A stretch of 64,000 nt of DNA from Anomaloglossus baeobatrachus (lineage: Eukaryota > Chordata > Amphibia > Anura > Aromobatidae), in NCBI RefSeq assembly GCF_048569485.1, contig NC_134364.1, forward strand, positions 128,503,089 through 128,567,088, given 5' to 3'. Every line of letters starts with the position of its first letter. Positions within the stretch are counted from its first letter, which is position 1. The notes beneath the pieces were generated by a model. It did no database searches, had not been told where the DNA came from, and saw only the letters and a list, made by a program, of their open reading frames with translations. Shown here one piece after another: positions 1 through 12,100 of the stretch. The position numbers and the translations under genes were made by a program.

Positions 1-80
1 ATGGGTTAGCATTGAGCATATTTTTATATCATAATCAGATATTGGCTGTGCACCCCTTTCCTCCTTTTTCTGTATTACAG
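1..80 (+). other. Unique leader before the 33-bp array, ending in a splice-acceptor-like tract
   Basis: AT-rich unique sequence followed by a strong pyrimidine tract (CCCCTTTCCTCCTTTTTC) and TATTACAG at 73-80, then the first array-like sequence. The same leader recurs at 5,620-5,699 with only about one substitution, so it is the left flank of a duplicated block. The acceptor resemblance is seen directly; use as a splice site is inference. Confidence 0.6.
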
Positions 81-3000
81 TGATTATGGCGACGGTAGTG
101 CTAGGGTGTGTGCGGTGATGATGGGGGCGGTAGTGCTAGGGTGTGTGCGGTGATGATGGGGGCGGTAGTGATGGTGTGTACGGTGATGATGGGGGCGGTA
201 GTGATGGTGTGTATGGTGATGATGGCGGCGGTAGTGATGGTGTGTACGGTGATGATGGGGGCGGTAGTGATGGTGTGAATGGTGATGATGGGGGCGGTAG
301 TGATGGTGTGTATGGTGATGATGGGGGCGGTAGTGATGGTGTGTGCGGTGATGATGGGGGCGGTAGTGACGGTGTGTATGGTGATGATGGCGGCGGTAGT
401 GATGGTGTGTGCGGTGATGATGGGGGCGGTAGTGATGGTGTGTATGGTGATGATGGGGGCGGTAGTGATGGTGTGTATGGTGATGATGGGGGCGGTAGTG
501 ATGGTGTGTGCGGTGATGATGGGGGCGGTAGTGATGGTGTGTATGGTGATGATGGGGGCGGTAGTGCTGGTGTGTACGGTGATGATGGGGGCGGTAGTGA
601 TGGTGTGTACGGTGATGATGGGGGCGGTATTGATGGTGTGTACGGTGATGATGGGGGCGGTAGTGCTGGTGTGTACGGTGATGATGGGGGCGGTAGTGAT
701 AGTGTGAATGGTGATGATGGGGGCGGTAGTGATGGTGTGTATGGTGATGATGGCGGCGGTAGTGATGGTGTGTACGGTGATGATGGGGGCGGTAGTGATG
801 GTGTGTACGGTGATGATGGGGGCGGTAGTGATGGTGTGTGCGGTGATGATGGGGGCGGTAGTGACGGTGTGTATGGTGATGATGGGGGCGGTGGTGATGG
901 TGTGTATGGTGATGATGGGGGCGGTAGTGATGGTGTGTATGGTGATGATGGGGGCGGTAGTGCTGGTGTGTATGGTGATGATGGGGGCGGTAGTGATGGT
1001 GTGTATGGTGATGATGGGGGCGGTAGTGATGGTGTGTATGTTGATGATGGGGGCGGTAGTGATGGTGTGTATGGTGATGATGGGGGCGGTAGTGATGGTA
1101 TGTATGGTGATGATGGTGGCGGTAGTGACGGTGTGTACAGTGATGATGGGGGCGGTAGTGATGGTGTGTATGGTGATGATGGGGGCGGTAGTGATGGTGT
1201 GTACGGTGATGATGGGGGCGGTAGTGATGGTGTGTGCGGTGATGATGGGGGCGGTAGTGATGGTGTGTATGGTGATGATGGGGGCGGTAGTGATGGTGTG
1301 TACGGTGATGATGGGGGCGGTAGTGATGGTGTGTACGGTGATGATGGGGGCGGTAGTGATGGTGTGTACGGTGATGATGGGGGCGGTAGTGATGGTGTGT
1401 ACGGTGATGATGGGGGAGGTAGTGATGGTGTGTACGGTGATGATGGGGGCGGTAGTGATAGTGTGAATGGTGATGATGGGGGTGGTAGTGATGGTGTGTG
1501 CGGTGATGATGGGGGCGGTAGTGACGGTGTGTATGGTGATGATGGCGGCGGTAGTGATGGTGTGTACGGTGATGATGGGGGCGGTAGTGATGGTGTGTAC
1601 GGTGATGATGGGGGCGGTAGTGATGGTGTGTGCGGTGATGATGGGGGCGGTAGTGACGGTGTGTATGGTGATGATGGGGGCGGTGGTGATGGTGTGTATG
1701 GTGATGATGGGGGCGGTAGTGCTGGTGTGTATGGTGATGATGGGGACGGTAGTGCTGGTGTGTGCAGTGATGATGGGGGCGGTAGTGATGGTGTGTGCGG
1801 TGATGATGGGGGTGGTATTGATGGTGTGTACGGTGATGATGGGGGCGGTAGTGCTGGTGTGTACGGTGATGATGGGGGCGGTAGTGATAGTGTGAATGGT
1901 GATGATGGGGGCGGTAGTGATGGTGTGTATGGTGATGATGGCGGCGGTAGTGATGGTGTGTACGGTGATGATGGGGGCGGTAGTGATGGTGTGTACGGTG
2001 ATGATGGGGGCGGTAGTGATGGTGTGTGCGGTGATGATGGGGGCGGTAGTGACGGTGTGTATGGTGATGATGGGGGCGGTGGTGATGGTGTGTATGGTGA
2101 TGATGGGGGCGGTAGTGATGGTGTGTATGGTGATGATGGGGGCGGTAGTGCTGGTGTGTATGGTGATGATGGGGGCGGTAGTGATGGTGTGTATGGTGAT
2201 GATGGGGGCGGTAGTGATGGTGTGTATGTTGATGATGGGGGCGGTAGTGATGGTGTGTATGGTGATGATGGGGGCGGTAGTGATGGTATGTATGGTGATG
2301 ATGGTGGCGGTAGTGACGGTGTGTACAGTGATGATGGGGGCGGTAGTGATGGTGTGTATGGTGATGATGGGGGCGGTAGTGATGGTGTGTACGGTGATGA
2401 TGGGGGCGGTAGTGATGGTGTGTGCGGTGATGATGGGGGCGGTAGTGATGGTGTGTATGGTGATGATGGGGGCGGTAGTGATGGTGTGTACGGTGATGAT
2501 GGGGGCGGTAGTGATGGTGTGTACGGTGATGATGGGGGCGGTAGTGATGGTGTGTACGGTGATGATGGGGGCGGTAGTGATGGTGTGTACGGTGATGATG
2601 GGGGAGGTAGTGATGGTGTGTACGGTGATGATGGGGGCGGTAGTGATAGTGTGAATGGTGATGATGGGGCTGGTAGTGATGGTGTGTGCGGTGATGATGG
2701 GGGCGGTAGTGACGGTGTGTATGGTGATGATGGCGGCGGTAGTGATGGTGTGTACGGTGATGATGGGGGCGGTAGTGATGGTGTGTACGGTGATGATGGG
2801 GGCGGTAGTGATGGTCTGTGCGGTGATGATGGGGGCGGTAGTGACGGTGTGTATGGTGATGATGGGGGCGGTGGTGATGGTGTGTATGGTGATGATGGGG
2901 GCGGTAGTGCTGGTGTGTATGGTGATGATGGGGACGGTAGTGCTGGTGTGTGCAGTGATGATGGGGGCGGTAGTGATGGTGTGTGCGGTGATGATGGGGG

Positions 3001-5570
3001 TGGTAGTGCTGGTGTGTATGGTGATGATGGGGGCGGTAGTGATGGTGTGTATGGTGATGATGGGGGCGGTAGTGCTGGTGTGTATGGTGATGATGGGGAC
3101 GGTAGTGCTGGTGTGTGCAGTGATGATGGGGGCGGTAGTGATGGTGTGTATGGTGATGATGGGGGCGGTAGTGCTGGTGTGTACGGTGATGATGGGGGCG
3201 GTAGTGATGGTGTGTGCGGTGATGATGGGGGCGGTAGTGATGGTGTGTATGTTGATGATGGGGGCGATAGTGATGGTGTGTATGGTGATGATGGGGGCGG
3301 TAGTGATGGTGTGTATGGTGATGATGGTGGCGGTAGTGACGGTGTGTACAGTGATGATGGGGGCGGTAGTGATGGTGTGTATGGTGATGATGGGGGCGGT
3401 AGTGCTGGTGTGTATGATGATGATGGGGGCGGTAGTGCTGGTTTGTATGGTGATGATGGGGGCGGTAGTGATGGTGTGTGCGGTGATGATGGGGGCGGTA
3501 GTGATGGTGTGTATGGTGATGATGGGGGCGGTAGTGATGGTGTGTGCGGTGATGATGGGGGCGGTAGTGATGGTGTGTGCGGTGATGATGGGGGCGCTAG
3601 TGACGGTGTGTGCGGTGATGATGGGGGCAGTAGTGATGGTGTGTGCAGTGATGATGGGGGCGGTAGTGACGGTGTGTATGGTGATGATGGGGGCGGTAGT
3701 GATGGTGTGAATGGTGATGATGGGGGCGGTAGTGATGGTGTGTGCGGTGATGATGGGGGCGGTAGTGATGGTGTGTATGGTGATGATGGGGGCGGTAGTG
3801 ATGGTGAGTGCGGTGATGATGGGAGCGGTAGTGACGGTGTGTATGGTGATGATGGGGGCGGTAGTGATGGTGTGTATGGTGATGATGGGGGCGGTGGAGA
3901 TGGTGTGTATGGTGATGATGGGGGCGGTGGTGATGGTGTGTATGGTGATGATGGGGGCGGTGGTGATGGTGTGTATGGTGATGATGGGGGCGGTAGTGAT
4001 GGTGTGTATGGTGATGATGGGGGCGGTAGTGATGGTGTGTGCGGTGATGATGGGGGCGGTAGTGACGGTGTGTATGGTGATGATGGGGGCGGTGGTGATG
4101 GTGTGTATGGTGATGATGGGGGCGGTAGTGATGGTGTGTACGGTGATGATGGGGGCGGTAGTGATGGTGTGTACGGTGATGATGGGGGCGGTAGTGATGG
4201 TGTGTATGGTGATGATGGGGGCGGTAGTGACGGTGTGTATGATGATGATGGGGGCGGTAGTGCTGGTGTGTATGGTGATGATGGGGGCGGTAGTGATGGT
4301 GTGTACGGTGATGATGGGGGCGGTAGTGATGGTGTGTATGGTGATGATGGGGGTGGTAGTGATGGTGTGTGCAGTGATGATGGGGGCGGTAGTGATGGTG
4401 TGTGCAGTGATGATGGGGGCAGTAGTGACGGTGTGTACGGTGATGATGGGGGTGGTAGTGCTGGTGTGTACGGTGATGATGGGGGCGGTAGTGACGGTGT
4501 GTACGGTAATGATGGGGGCGGTAGTGCTGGTGTGTACGGTGATGATGGGGGCGGTAGTGATGGTGTGTATGGTGATGATGGGGGCGGTAGTGCTGGTGTG
4601 TACGGTGATGATGGGGGCGGTAGTGCTGGTGTGTGCGGTGATGATGGGGGCGGTAGTGCTGGTGTGTGCGGTGATGATGGGGGCGGTAGTGCTGGTGTGT
4701 ACGGTGATGATAGGGGCGGTAGTGATGGTGTGTCCAGTGACGATGGGGGCGGTAGTGATGGTGTGTATGGTGATGATGGGGGCGGTAGTGATGGTGTGTG
4801 CGGTGATGATGGGGGCGGTAGTGCTGGTGTGTATGGTGATGATGGGGGCGGTAGTGATGGTGTGTACGGTGATGATGGGGGCGGTAGTGATGGTGTGTAT
4901 GGTGATGATGGGGGCGGTAGTGATGGTGTGTATGGTGATGATGGGGGCGGTAGTGATGGTGTGTACAGTGATGATGGGGGCGGTAGTGATGGTGTGTGCA
5001 GTGATGATGGGGGCGGTAGTGATGGTGTGTATGGTGATGATGGGGGCGGTAGTGATGGTGTGTGCGGTGATGATGGGGGCGGTAGTGATGGTGTGTGCGG
5101 TGATGATGGGGGCGGTAGTGATGGTGTGTGCGGTGATGATGGGGGCGGTAGTGATGGTGTGTGCGGTGATGATGGGGGCGGTAGTGATGGTGTGTGCGGT
5201 GATGATGGGGGCGGTAGTGATGGTGTGCATGGTGATGATGGGGGCGGTAGTGATGGTGTGTATGGTGATGATGGGGGCGGTAGTGATGGTGTGTGCGGTG
5301 ATGATGGGGGCGGTAGTGATGGTGTGTGCGGTGATGATGGGGGCGGTAGTGATGGTGTGTGCGGTGATGATGGGGGCGGTAGTGATGGTGTGTATGGTGA
5401 TGATGGGGGCGGTAGTGATGGTGTGTATGGTGATGATGGGGGCGGTAGTGATGGTGTGTATGGTGATGATGGGGGCGGTAGTGATGGTGTGTATGGTGAT
5501 GATGGGGGCGGTAGTGATGGTGTGTATGGTGATGATGGGGGCGGTAGTGATGGTGTGTGCGGTGATGATG
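81..5570 (+). repeat. 33-bp minisatellite, block A (about 165 units)
   Basis: Tandem 33-bp unit with the core GATGATGGGGGCGGTAG followed by TGATGGTGTGTAYGGT or a TGCGGT ending. Variation is concentrated at a few sites (TAT/TAC/TGC, GAT/GAC, AGTGAT/AGTGCT), several of them CpG/TpG alternations. Since 33 is a multiple of three and the unit lacks stops in most frames, it reads as GDDGGGSDGVY repeats on + and as SSPYTPSLPPP, HTITTAPIITV or HHHYRPHHHHT repeats on the other strand. No frame shows a unique start or domain, so no gene is called. Internal 1,188-bp higher-order repeats are present (708-1,466 repeats as 1,896-2,654). Confidence 0.95.
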
Positions 5571-5699
5571 CACCATTATGCAGTTCTCTTCTTCTTAATA
5601 TTGCCCTGCTCTTCACTGCATGGGTTAGCATTGAGCATATTTTTATATCATAATCAGATATTGGCTCTGCACCCCTTTCCTCCTTTTTCTGTATTACAG
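5571..5699 (+). other. Unique spacer inside the array, second copy of the leader
   Basis: About 130 bp of non-repetitive sequence interrupts the minisatellite. Its right part (5,620-5,699) matches window bases 1-80, including the pyrimidine tract and TATTACAG. Its left part (5,571-5,619) would correspond to sequence just outside the window at copy one. It marks a duplication of flank plus array with a 5,619-bp offset. Confidence 0.85.
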
Positions 5700-6170
5700 T
5701 GATTATGGGGACGATAGTGCTAGGGTGTGTGAGGTGATGATGGGGGCTGTAGTGCTAGGGTGTGTGAGGTGATGATGGGGGCGGTAGTGCTAGGGTGTGT
5801 GAGGTGATGATGGGGGCGGTAGTGCTAGGGTGTGTGAGGTGATGATGGGGGCGGTAGTGCTAGGGTGTGTGAGGTGATGATGGGGGCGGTAGTGCTAGGG
5901 TGTGTGAGGTGATGATGGGGCTGTAGTGCTAGGGTGTGTGAGGTGATGATGGGGGCGGTAGTGCTAGGGTGTGTGAGGTGATGATGGGGGCGGTAGTGCT
6001 AGGGTGTGTGAGGTGATGATGGGGCTGTAGTGCTAGGGTGTGTGAGGTGATGATGGGGCGGTAGTGCCGGTGTGTGTGTGCGGTGATGATGGGGCGGTAG
6101 TGCCGGTGTGTGTGAAGTGATGATGGGGGCGGTAGTGCCGGTCTGTGTGAGGTGATGATGGGGGGGGGGG
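5700..6170 (+). repeat. Variant minisatellite sub-array (about 35-bp units) ending in an 11-G run
   Basis: About ten units have the form GTAGTGCTAGGGTGTGTGAG followed by GTGATGATGGGGGCG. They are mostly 35 bp, two longer than the main unit, and carry TAG and TGA in frame. A few units with GTGCCGGTGTGTGTG follow, then an uninterrupted run of 11 G at 6,160-6,170. The change of unit length shows this edge has escaped homogenisation with the main array. Confidence 0.85.
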
Positions 6171-9100
6171 CGGTAGTGATGGTGTGCGGTGATGATGGGG
6201 GCGGTAGTGATGGTGTGTATGGTGATGATGGGGGCGGTAGTGATGGTGTGTATGGTGATGATGGGGGCGGTAGTGATGGTGTGTGCGGTGATTATGGGGG
6301 CGGTAGTGATGGTGTGTATGGTGATGTTGGGGGCGGTAGTGATGGTGTGTATGGTGATGATGGGGGCGGTAGTGACGGTTTGTCTGGTGATGATGGGGGC
6401 GGTAGTGATGGTGTGTACGGTGATGATGGGGGCGGTAGTGATGGTGTGTGCAGTGATGATGGGGGCGGTAGTGATGGTGTGTACGGTGATTATGGGGGCG
6501 GTAGTGATGGTGTGTATGGTGATGATGGGGGCGGTAGTGATGGTGTGTACGGTGATGATGGGGGCGGTAGTGATGGTGTGTACGGTGATTATGGGGGCGG
6601 TAGTGATGGTGTGTACGGTGATGATGGGGGCGGTAGTGATGGTGTGTACGGTGATTATGGGGGCGGTAGTGATGGTGTGTATGGTGATGTTGGGGGCGGT
6701 AGTGATGGTGTGTATGGTGATGATGGGGGCGGTAGTGACGGTTTGTCTGGTGATGATGGGGGCGGTAGTGATGGTGTGTACGGTGATGATGGGGGCGGTA
6801 GTGATGGTGTGTGCAGTGATGATGGGGGCGGTAGTGATGGTGTGTACGGTGATTATGGGGGCGGTAGTGATGGTGTGTATGGTGATGATGGGGGCGGTAG
6901 TGATGGTGTGTACGGTGATGATGGGGGCGGTAGTGATGGTGTGTACGGTGATTATGGGGGCGGTAGTGATGGTGTGTACGGTGATTATGGGGGCGGTAGT
7001 GATGGTGTGTACGGTGATGATGGGGGCGGTAGTGATGGTGTGTACGGTGATGATGGGGGCGGTAGTGATGGTGTGTACGGTGATTATGGGGGCGGTAGTG
7101 ATGGTGTGTACGGTGATTATGGGGGCGGTAGTGATGGTGTGTACGGTGATTATGGGGGCGGTAGTGATGGTGTGTACGGTGATGATGGGGGCGGTAGTGA
7201 TGGTGTGTACGGTGATTATGGGGGCGGTAGTGATGGTGTGTACGGTGATGATGGGGGCGGTAGTGATGGTGTGTACGGTGATTATGGGGGCGGTAGTGAT
7301 GGTGTGTATGGTGATGTTGGGGGCGGTAGTGATGGTGTGTATGGTGATGATGGGGGCGGTAGTGACGGTTTGTCTGGTGATGATGGGGGCGGTAGTGATG
7401 GTGTGTACGGTGATGATGGGGGCGGTAGTGATGGTGTGTGCAGTGATGATGGGGGCGGTAGTGATGGTGTGTATGGTGATGATGGGGGCGGTAGTGCTGG
7501 TGTGTATGGTGATGATGGGGGCGGTAGTGATGGTGTGTATGGTGATGATGGGGGCGGTAGTGATGGTGTGTATGGTGATGATGGGGGCGGTAGTGCTGGT
7601 GTGTGCAGTGATGATGGGGGCGGTAGTGCTGGTGTGTATGGTGATGATGGGGGCGGTAGTGATGGTGTGTACGGTGATGATGGGGGCGGTAGTGATGGTG
7701 TGTACGGTGATGATGGGGGCGGTAGTGATGGTGTGTATGGTGATGATGGGGGCGGTAGTGATGGTGTGTATGGTGATGATGGGGGCGGTAGTGATGGTGT
7801 GTATGGTGATGATGGGGGCGGTAGTGATGGTGTGTATGGTGATGATGGGGACGGTAGTGCTGGTGTGTGCAGTGATGATGGGGGCGGTAGTGATGGTGTG
7901 TATGGTGATGATGGGGGCGGTAGTGATGGTGTGTATGGTGATGATGGGGGCGGTAGTGATGGTGTGTATGGTGATGATGGGGGCGGTAGTGATGGTGTGT
8001 ATGGTGATGATGGGGGCGGTAGTGATGGTGTGTATGGTGATGATGGGGGCGGTAGTGATGGTGTGTATGGTGATGATGGGGGCGGTAGTGATGGTGTGTC
8101 CAGTGATGATGGGGGCGGTAGTGATGGTGTGTATGGTGATGATGGGGGCGGTAGTGCTGGTGTGTATGGTGATGATGGGGGCGGTAGTGATGGTGTGTGC
8201 AGTGATGATGGGGGCGGTAGTGATGGTGTGTATGGTGATGATGGGGGCGGTAGTGATAGTGTGTGCGGTGATGATGGGGGCGGTAGTGATGGTGTGTGCG
8301 GTGATGATGGGGGCGATAGTGATGGTGTGTATGGTGATGATGGGGTCGGTAGTGATGGTGTGTATGATGATGATGGGGGCGGTAGTGATGGTGTGTGCAG
8401 TGATGATGGGGGCGGTAGTGATGGTGTGTATGGTGATGATGGGGGCGGTAGTGATGGTGTGTGCGGTGATGATGGGGACGGTAGTGATGGTGTGTGCGGT
8501 GATGATGGGGGCGATAGTGATGGTGTGTATGGTGATGATGGGGTCGGTAGTGAAGGTGTGTATGGTGATGATGGGGGCGATAGTGATGGTGTGTATGGTG
8601 ATGATGGGGTCGGTAGTGATGGTGTGTATGGTGATGATGGCGGCGGTAGTGATGGTGTGTATGGTGATGATGGGGGCGGTAGTGATGGTGTGTGCGGTGA
8701 TGATGGGGGCGGTAGTGATGGTGTGTATGGTGATGATGGGGGCGGTAGTGATGGTGTGTGCAGTGATGATGGGGGCGGTAGTGACGGTGTGTACGGTGAT
8801 GATGGGGGCGGTAGTGCTGGTGTGTACAGTGATGATGGGAGCGATAGTGATGGTGTGTACGGTAATGATGGGGGCGGTAGTGATGGTGTGTGCAGTGATG
8901 ATGGGGGCGGTAGTGATGGTGTGTACCGTGATGATGGGGGCGGTAGTGACGGTGTGTACGGTAATGATGGGGGCGGTAGTGATGGTGTGTGCGGTGATGA
9001 TGGGGGCGGTAGTGACGGTGTGTACGGTAATGATGGGGGCGGAAGTGCTGGTGTGTACGGTGATGATGGGGGCGGTAGTGATGGTGTGTGCAGTGATGAT

Positions 9101-12100
9101 GGGGGCGGTAGTGACGGTGTGTATGGTGATGATGGCGGCGGTAGTGATGGTGTGTACGGTGATGATGGGGGCAGTAGTGATGGTGTGTACGGTGATGATG
9201 GGGGCGGTAGTGATGGTGTGTGCAGTGATGATGGGGGCGGTAGTGACGGTGTGTATGGTGATGATGGAGGCGGTAGTGATGGTGTGTATGGTGATGATGG
9301 GGGCGGTAGTGATGGTGTGTATGGTGATGATGGGGGCGGTAGTGACGGTGTGTACGGTGATGATGGAGGCGGTAGTGATGGTGTGTGCAGTGATGATGGG
9401 GGCGGTAGTGACGGTGTGTATGGTGATGATGGAGGCGGTAGTGATGGTGTGTATGGTGATGATGGGGGCGGTAGTGATGGTGTGTATGGTGATGATGGGG
9501 GCGGTAGTGATGGTGTGTATGGTGATGATGGGGGCGGTAGTGATGGTGTGTACGGTGATGATGGGGGCGGTAGTGATGGTGTGTACGGTGATGATGGGGG
9601 CGGTAGTGCTGGTGTGTACGGTGATGATGGGGGCGGTAGTGATGGTGTGTGCGGTGATGATGGGGGCGGTAGTGACGGTGTGTGCGGTGATGATGGGGGC
9701 GGTAGTGATGGTGTGTATGGTGATGATGGGGGCGGTAGTGATGGTGTGTACGGTGATGATGGGGGCGGTAGTGATGGTGTGTACGGTGATGATGGGGGCG
9801 GTAGTGATGGTGTGAATGGTGATGATGGGGGCGGTAGTGATGGTGTGTATGGTGATGATGGGGGCGGTAGTGATGGTGTGTACGGTGATGATGGGGGCGG
9901 TAGTGCTGGTGTGTGCAGTGATGATGGGGGCGGTAGTGATGGTGTGTATGGTGATGATGGGGGCGGTAGTGACGGTGTGTACGGTGATGATGGGGGTGGT
10001 AGTGATGGTGTGTACGGTGATGATGGGGGCGATAGTGATGGTGTGTGCGGTGATGATGGGGGCGGTAGTGCTGGTGTGTACGGTGATGATGGGGGCGGTA
10101 GTGATGGTGTGTACGGTGATGATGGGGGCGGTAGTGATGGTGTGTATGGTGATGATGGGGGCGGTAGTGATGGTGTGTGTAGTGATGATGGGGGCGGTAG
10201 TGATGGTGTGTATGGTGATGATGGGGGCGGTAGTGATGGTGTGTACGGTGATGATGGGGGCGGTAGTGATGGTGTGTACGGTGATGATGGGGGCGGTAGT
10301 GATGGTGTGTACGGTGATGATGGGGGCGGTAGTGATAGTGTGAATGGTGATGATGGGGGCGGTAGTGATGGTGTGTATGGTGATGATGGCGGCGGTAGTG
10401 ATGGTGTGTACGGTGATGATGGGGGCGGTAGTGATGGTGTGTACGGTGATGATGGGGGCGGTAGTGATGGTGTGTGCAGTGATGATGGGGGCGGTAGTGA
10501 TGGTGTGTACGGTGATGATGGGGGCGGTAGTGATAGTGTGAATGGTGATGATGGGGGCGGTAGTGATGGTGTGTATGGTGATGATGGCGGCGGTAGTGAT
10601 GGTGTGTACGGTGATGATGGGGGCGGTAGTGATGGTGTGTACGGTGATGATGGGGGCGGTGGTGATGGTGTGTATGGTGATGATGGGGGCGGTAGTGATG
10701 GTGTGTATGGTGATGATGGGGGCGGTAGTGATGGTGTGTACCGTGATGATGGGGGCGGTAGTGATGGTGTGTATGGTGATGATGGGGGCGGTAGTGCTGG
10801 TGTGTATGATGATGATGGGGGCGGTAGTGCTGGTGTGTACGGTGATGATGGGGGCGGTAGTGATGGTGTGTGCGGTGATGATGGGGGCGGTAGTGACGGT
10901 GTGTATGGTGATGATGGGGGCGGTGGTGATGGTGTGTATGGTGATGATGGGGGCGGTAGTGATGGTGTGTATGGTGATGATGGGGGCGGTAGTGATGGTG
11001 TGAATGGTGATGATGGGGGCGGTAGTGATGGTGTGAATGGTGATGATGGGGGCGGTAGTGATGGTGTGTGCGGTGATGATGGGGGCGGTAGTGATGGTGT
11101 GTACCGTGATGATGGGGGCGGTAGTGATGGTGTGTATGGTGATGATGGGGGCGGTAGTGCTGGTGTGTATGATGATGATGGGGGCGGTAGTGCTGGTGTG
11201 TATGGTGATGATGGGGGCGGTAGTGATGGTGTGTGCGGTGATGATGGGGGCGGTAGTGATGGTGTGTATGGTGATGATGGGGGCGGTAGTGATGGTGTGT
11301 GCGGTGATGATGGGGGCGGTAGTGACGGTGTGTATGGTGATGATGGGGGCGGTGGTGATGGTGTGTATGGTGATGATGGGGGCGGTAGTGATGGTGTGTA
11401 TGATGATGATGGGGGCGGTAGTGATGGTGTGTACCGTGATGATGGGGGCGGTAGTGATGGTGTGTATGGTGATGATGGGGGCGGTAGTGATGGTGTGTGC
11501 AGTGATGATGGGGGCGGTAGTGATGGTGTGTATGGTGATGATGGGGGCGGTAGTGCTGGTGTGTATGATGATGATGGGGGCGGTAGTGCTGGTGTGTATG
11601 GTGATGATGGGGGCGGTAGTGATGGTGTGTGCGGTGATGATGGGGGCGGTAGTGATGGTGTGTATGGTGATGATGGGGGCGGTAGTGATGGTGTGTGCGG
11701 TGATGATGGGGGCGGTAGTGATGGTGTGTATGGTGATGATGGGGGCGGTAGTGATGGTGTGTATGGTGATGATGGGGGCGGTAGTGATGGTGTGTCCAGT
11801 GATGATGGGGGCGGTAGTGATGGTGTGTATGGTGATGATGGGGCGGTAGTGATGGTGTGTACGGTGATGATGGGGGCGGTAGTGATAGTGTGAATGGTGA
11901 TGATGGGGGCTTTAGTGATGGTGTGTACGGTGATGATGGGGGCGGTAGTGATGGTGTGTATGGTGATGATGGGGGCGGTAGTGATGGTGTGTATGGTGAT
12001 GATGGGGGCGGTAGTGATGGTGTGTATGGTGATGATGGGGGCGGTAGTGATGGTGTGTATGGTGATGATGGGGGCGGTAGTGATGGTGTGTATGGTGATG

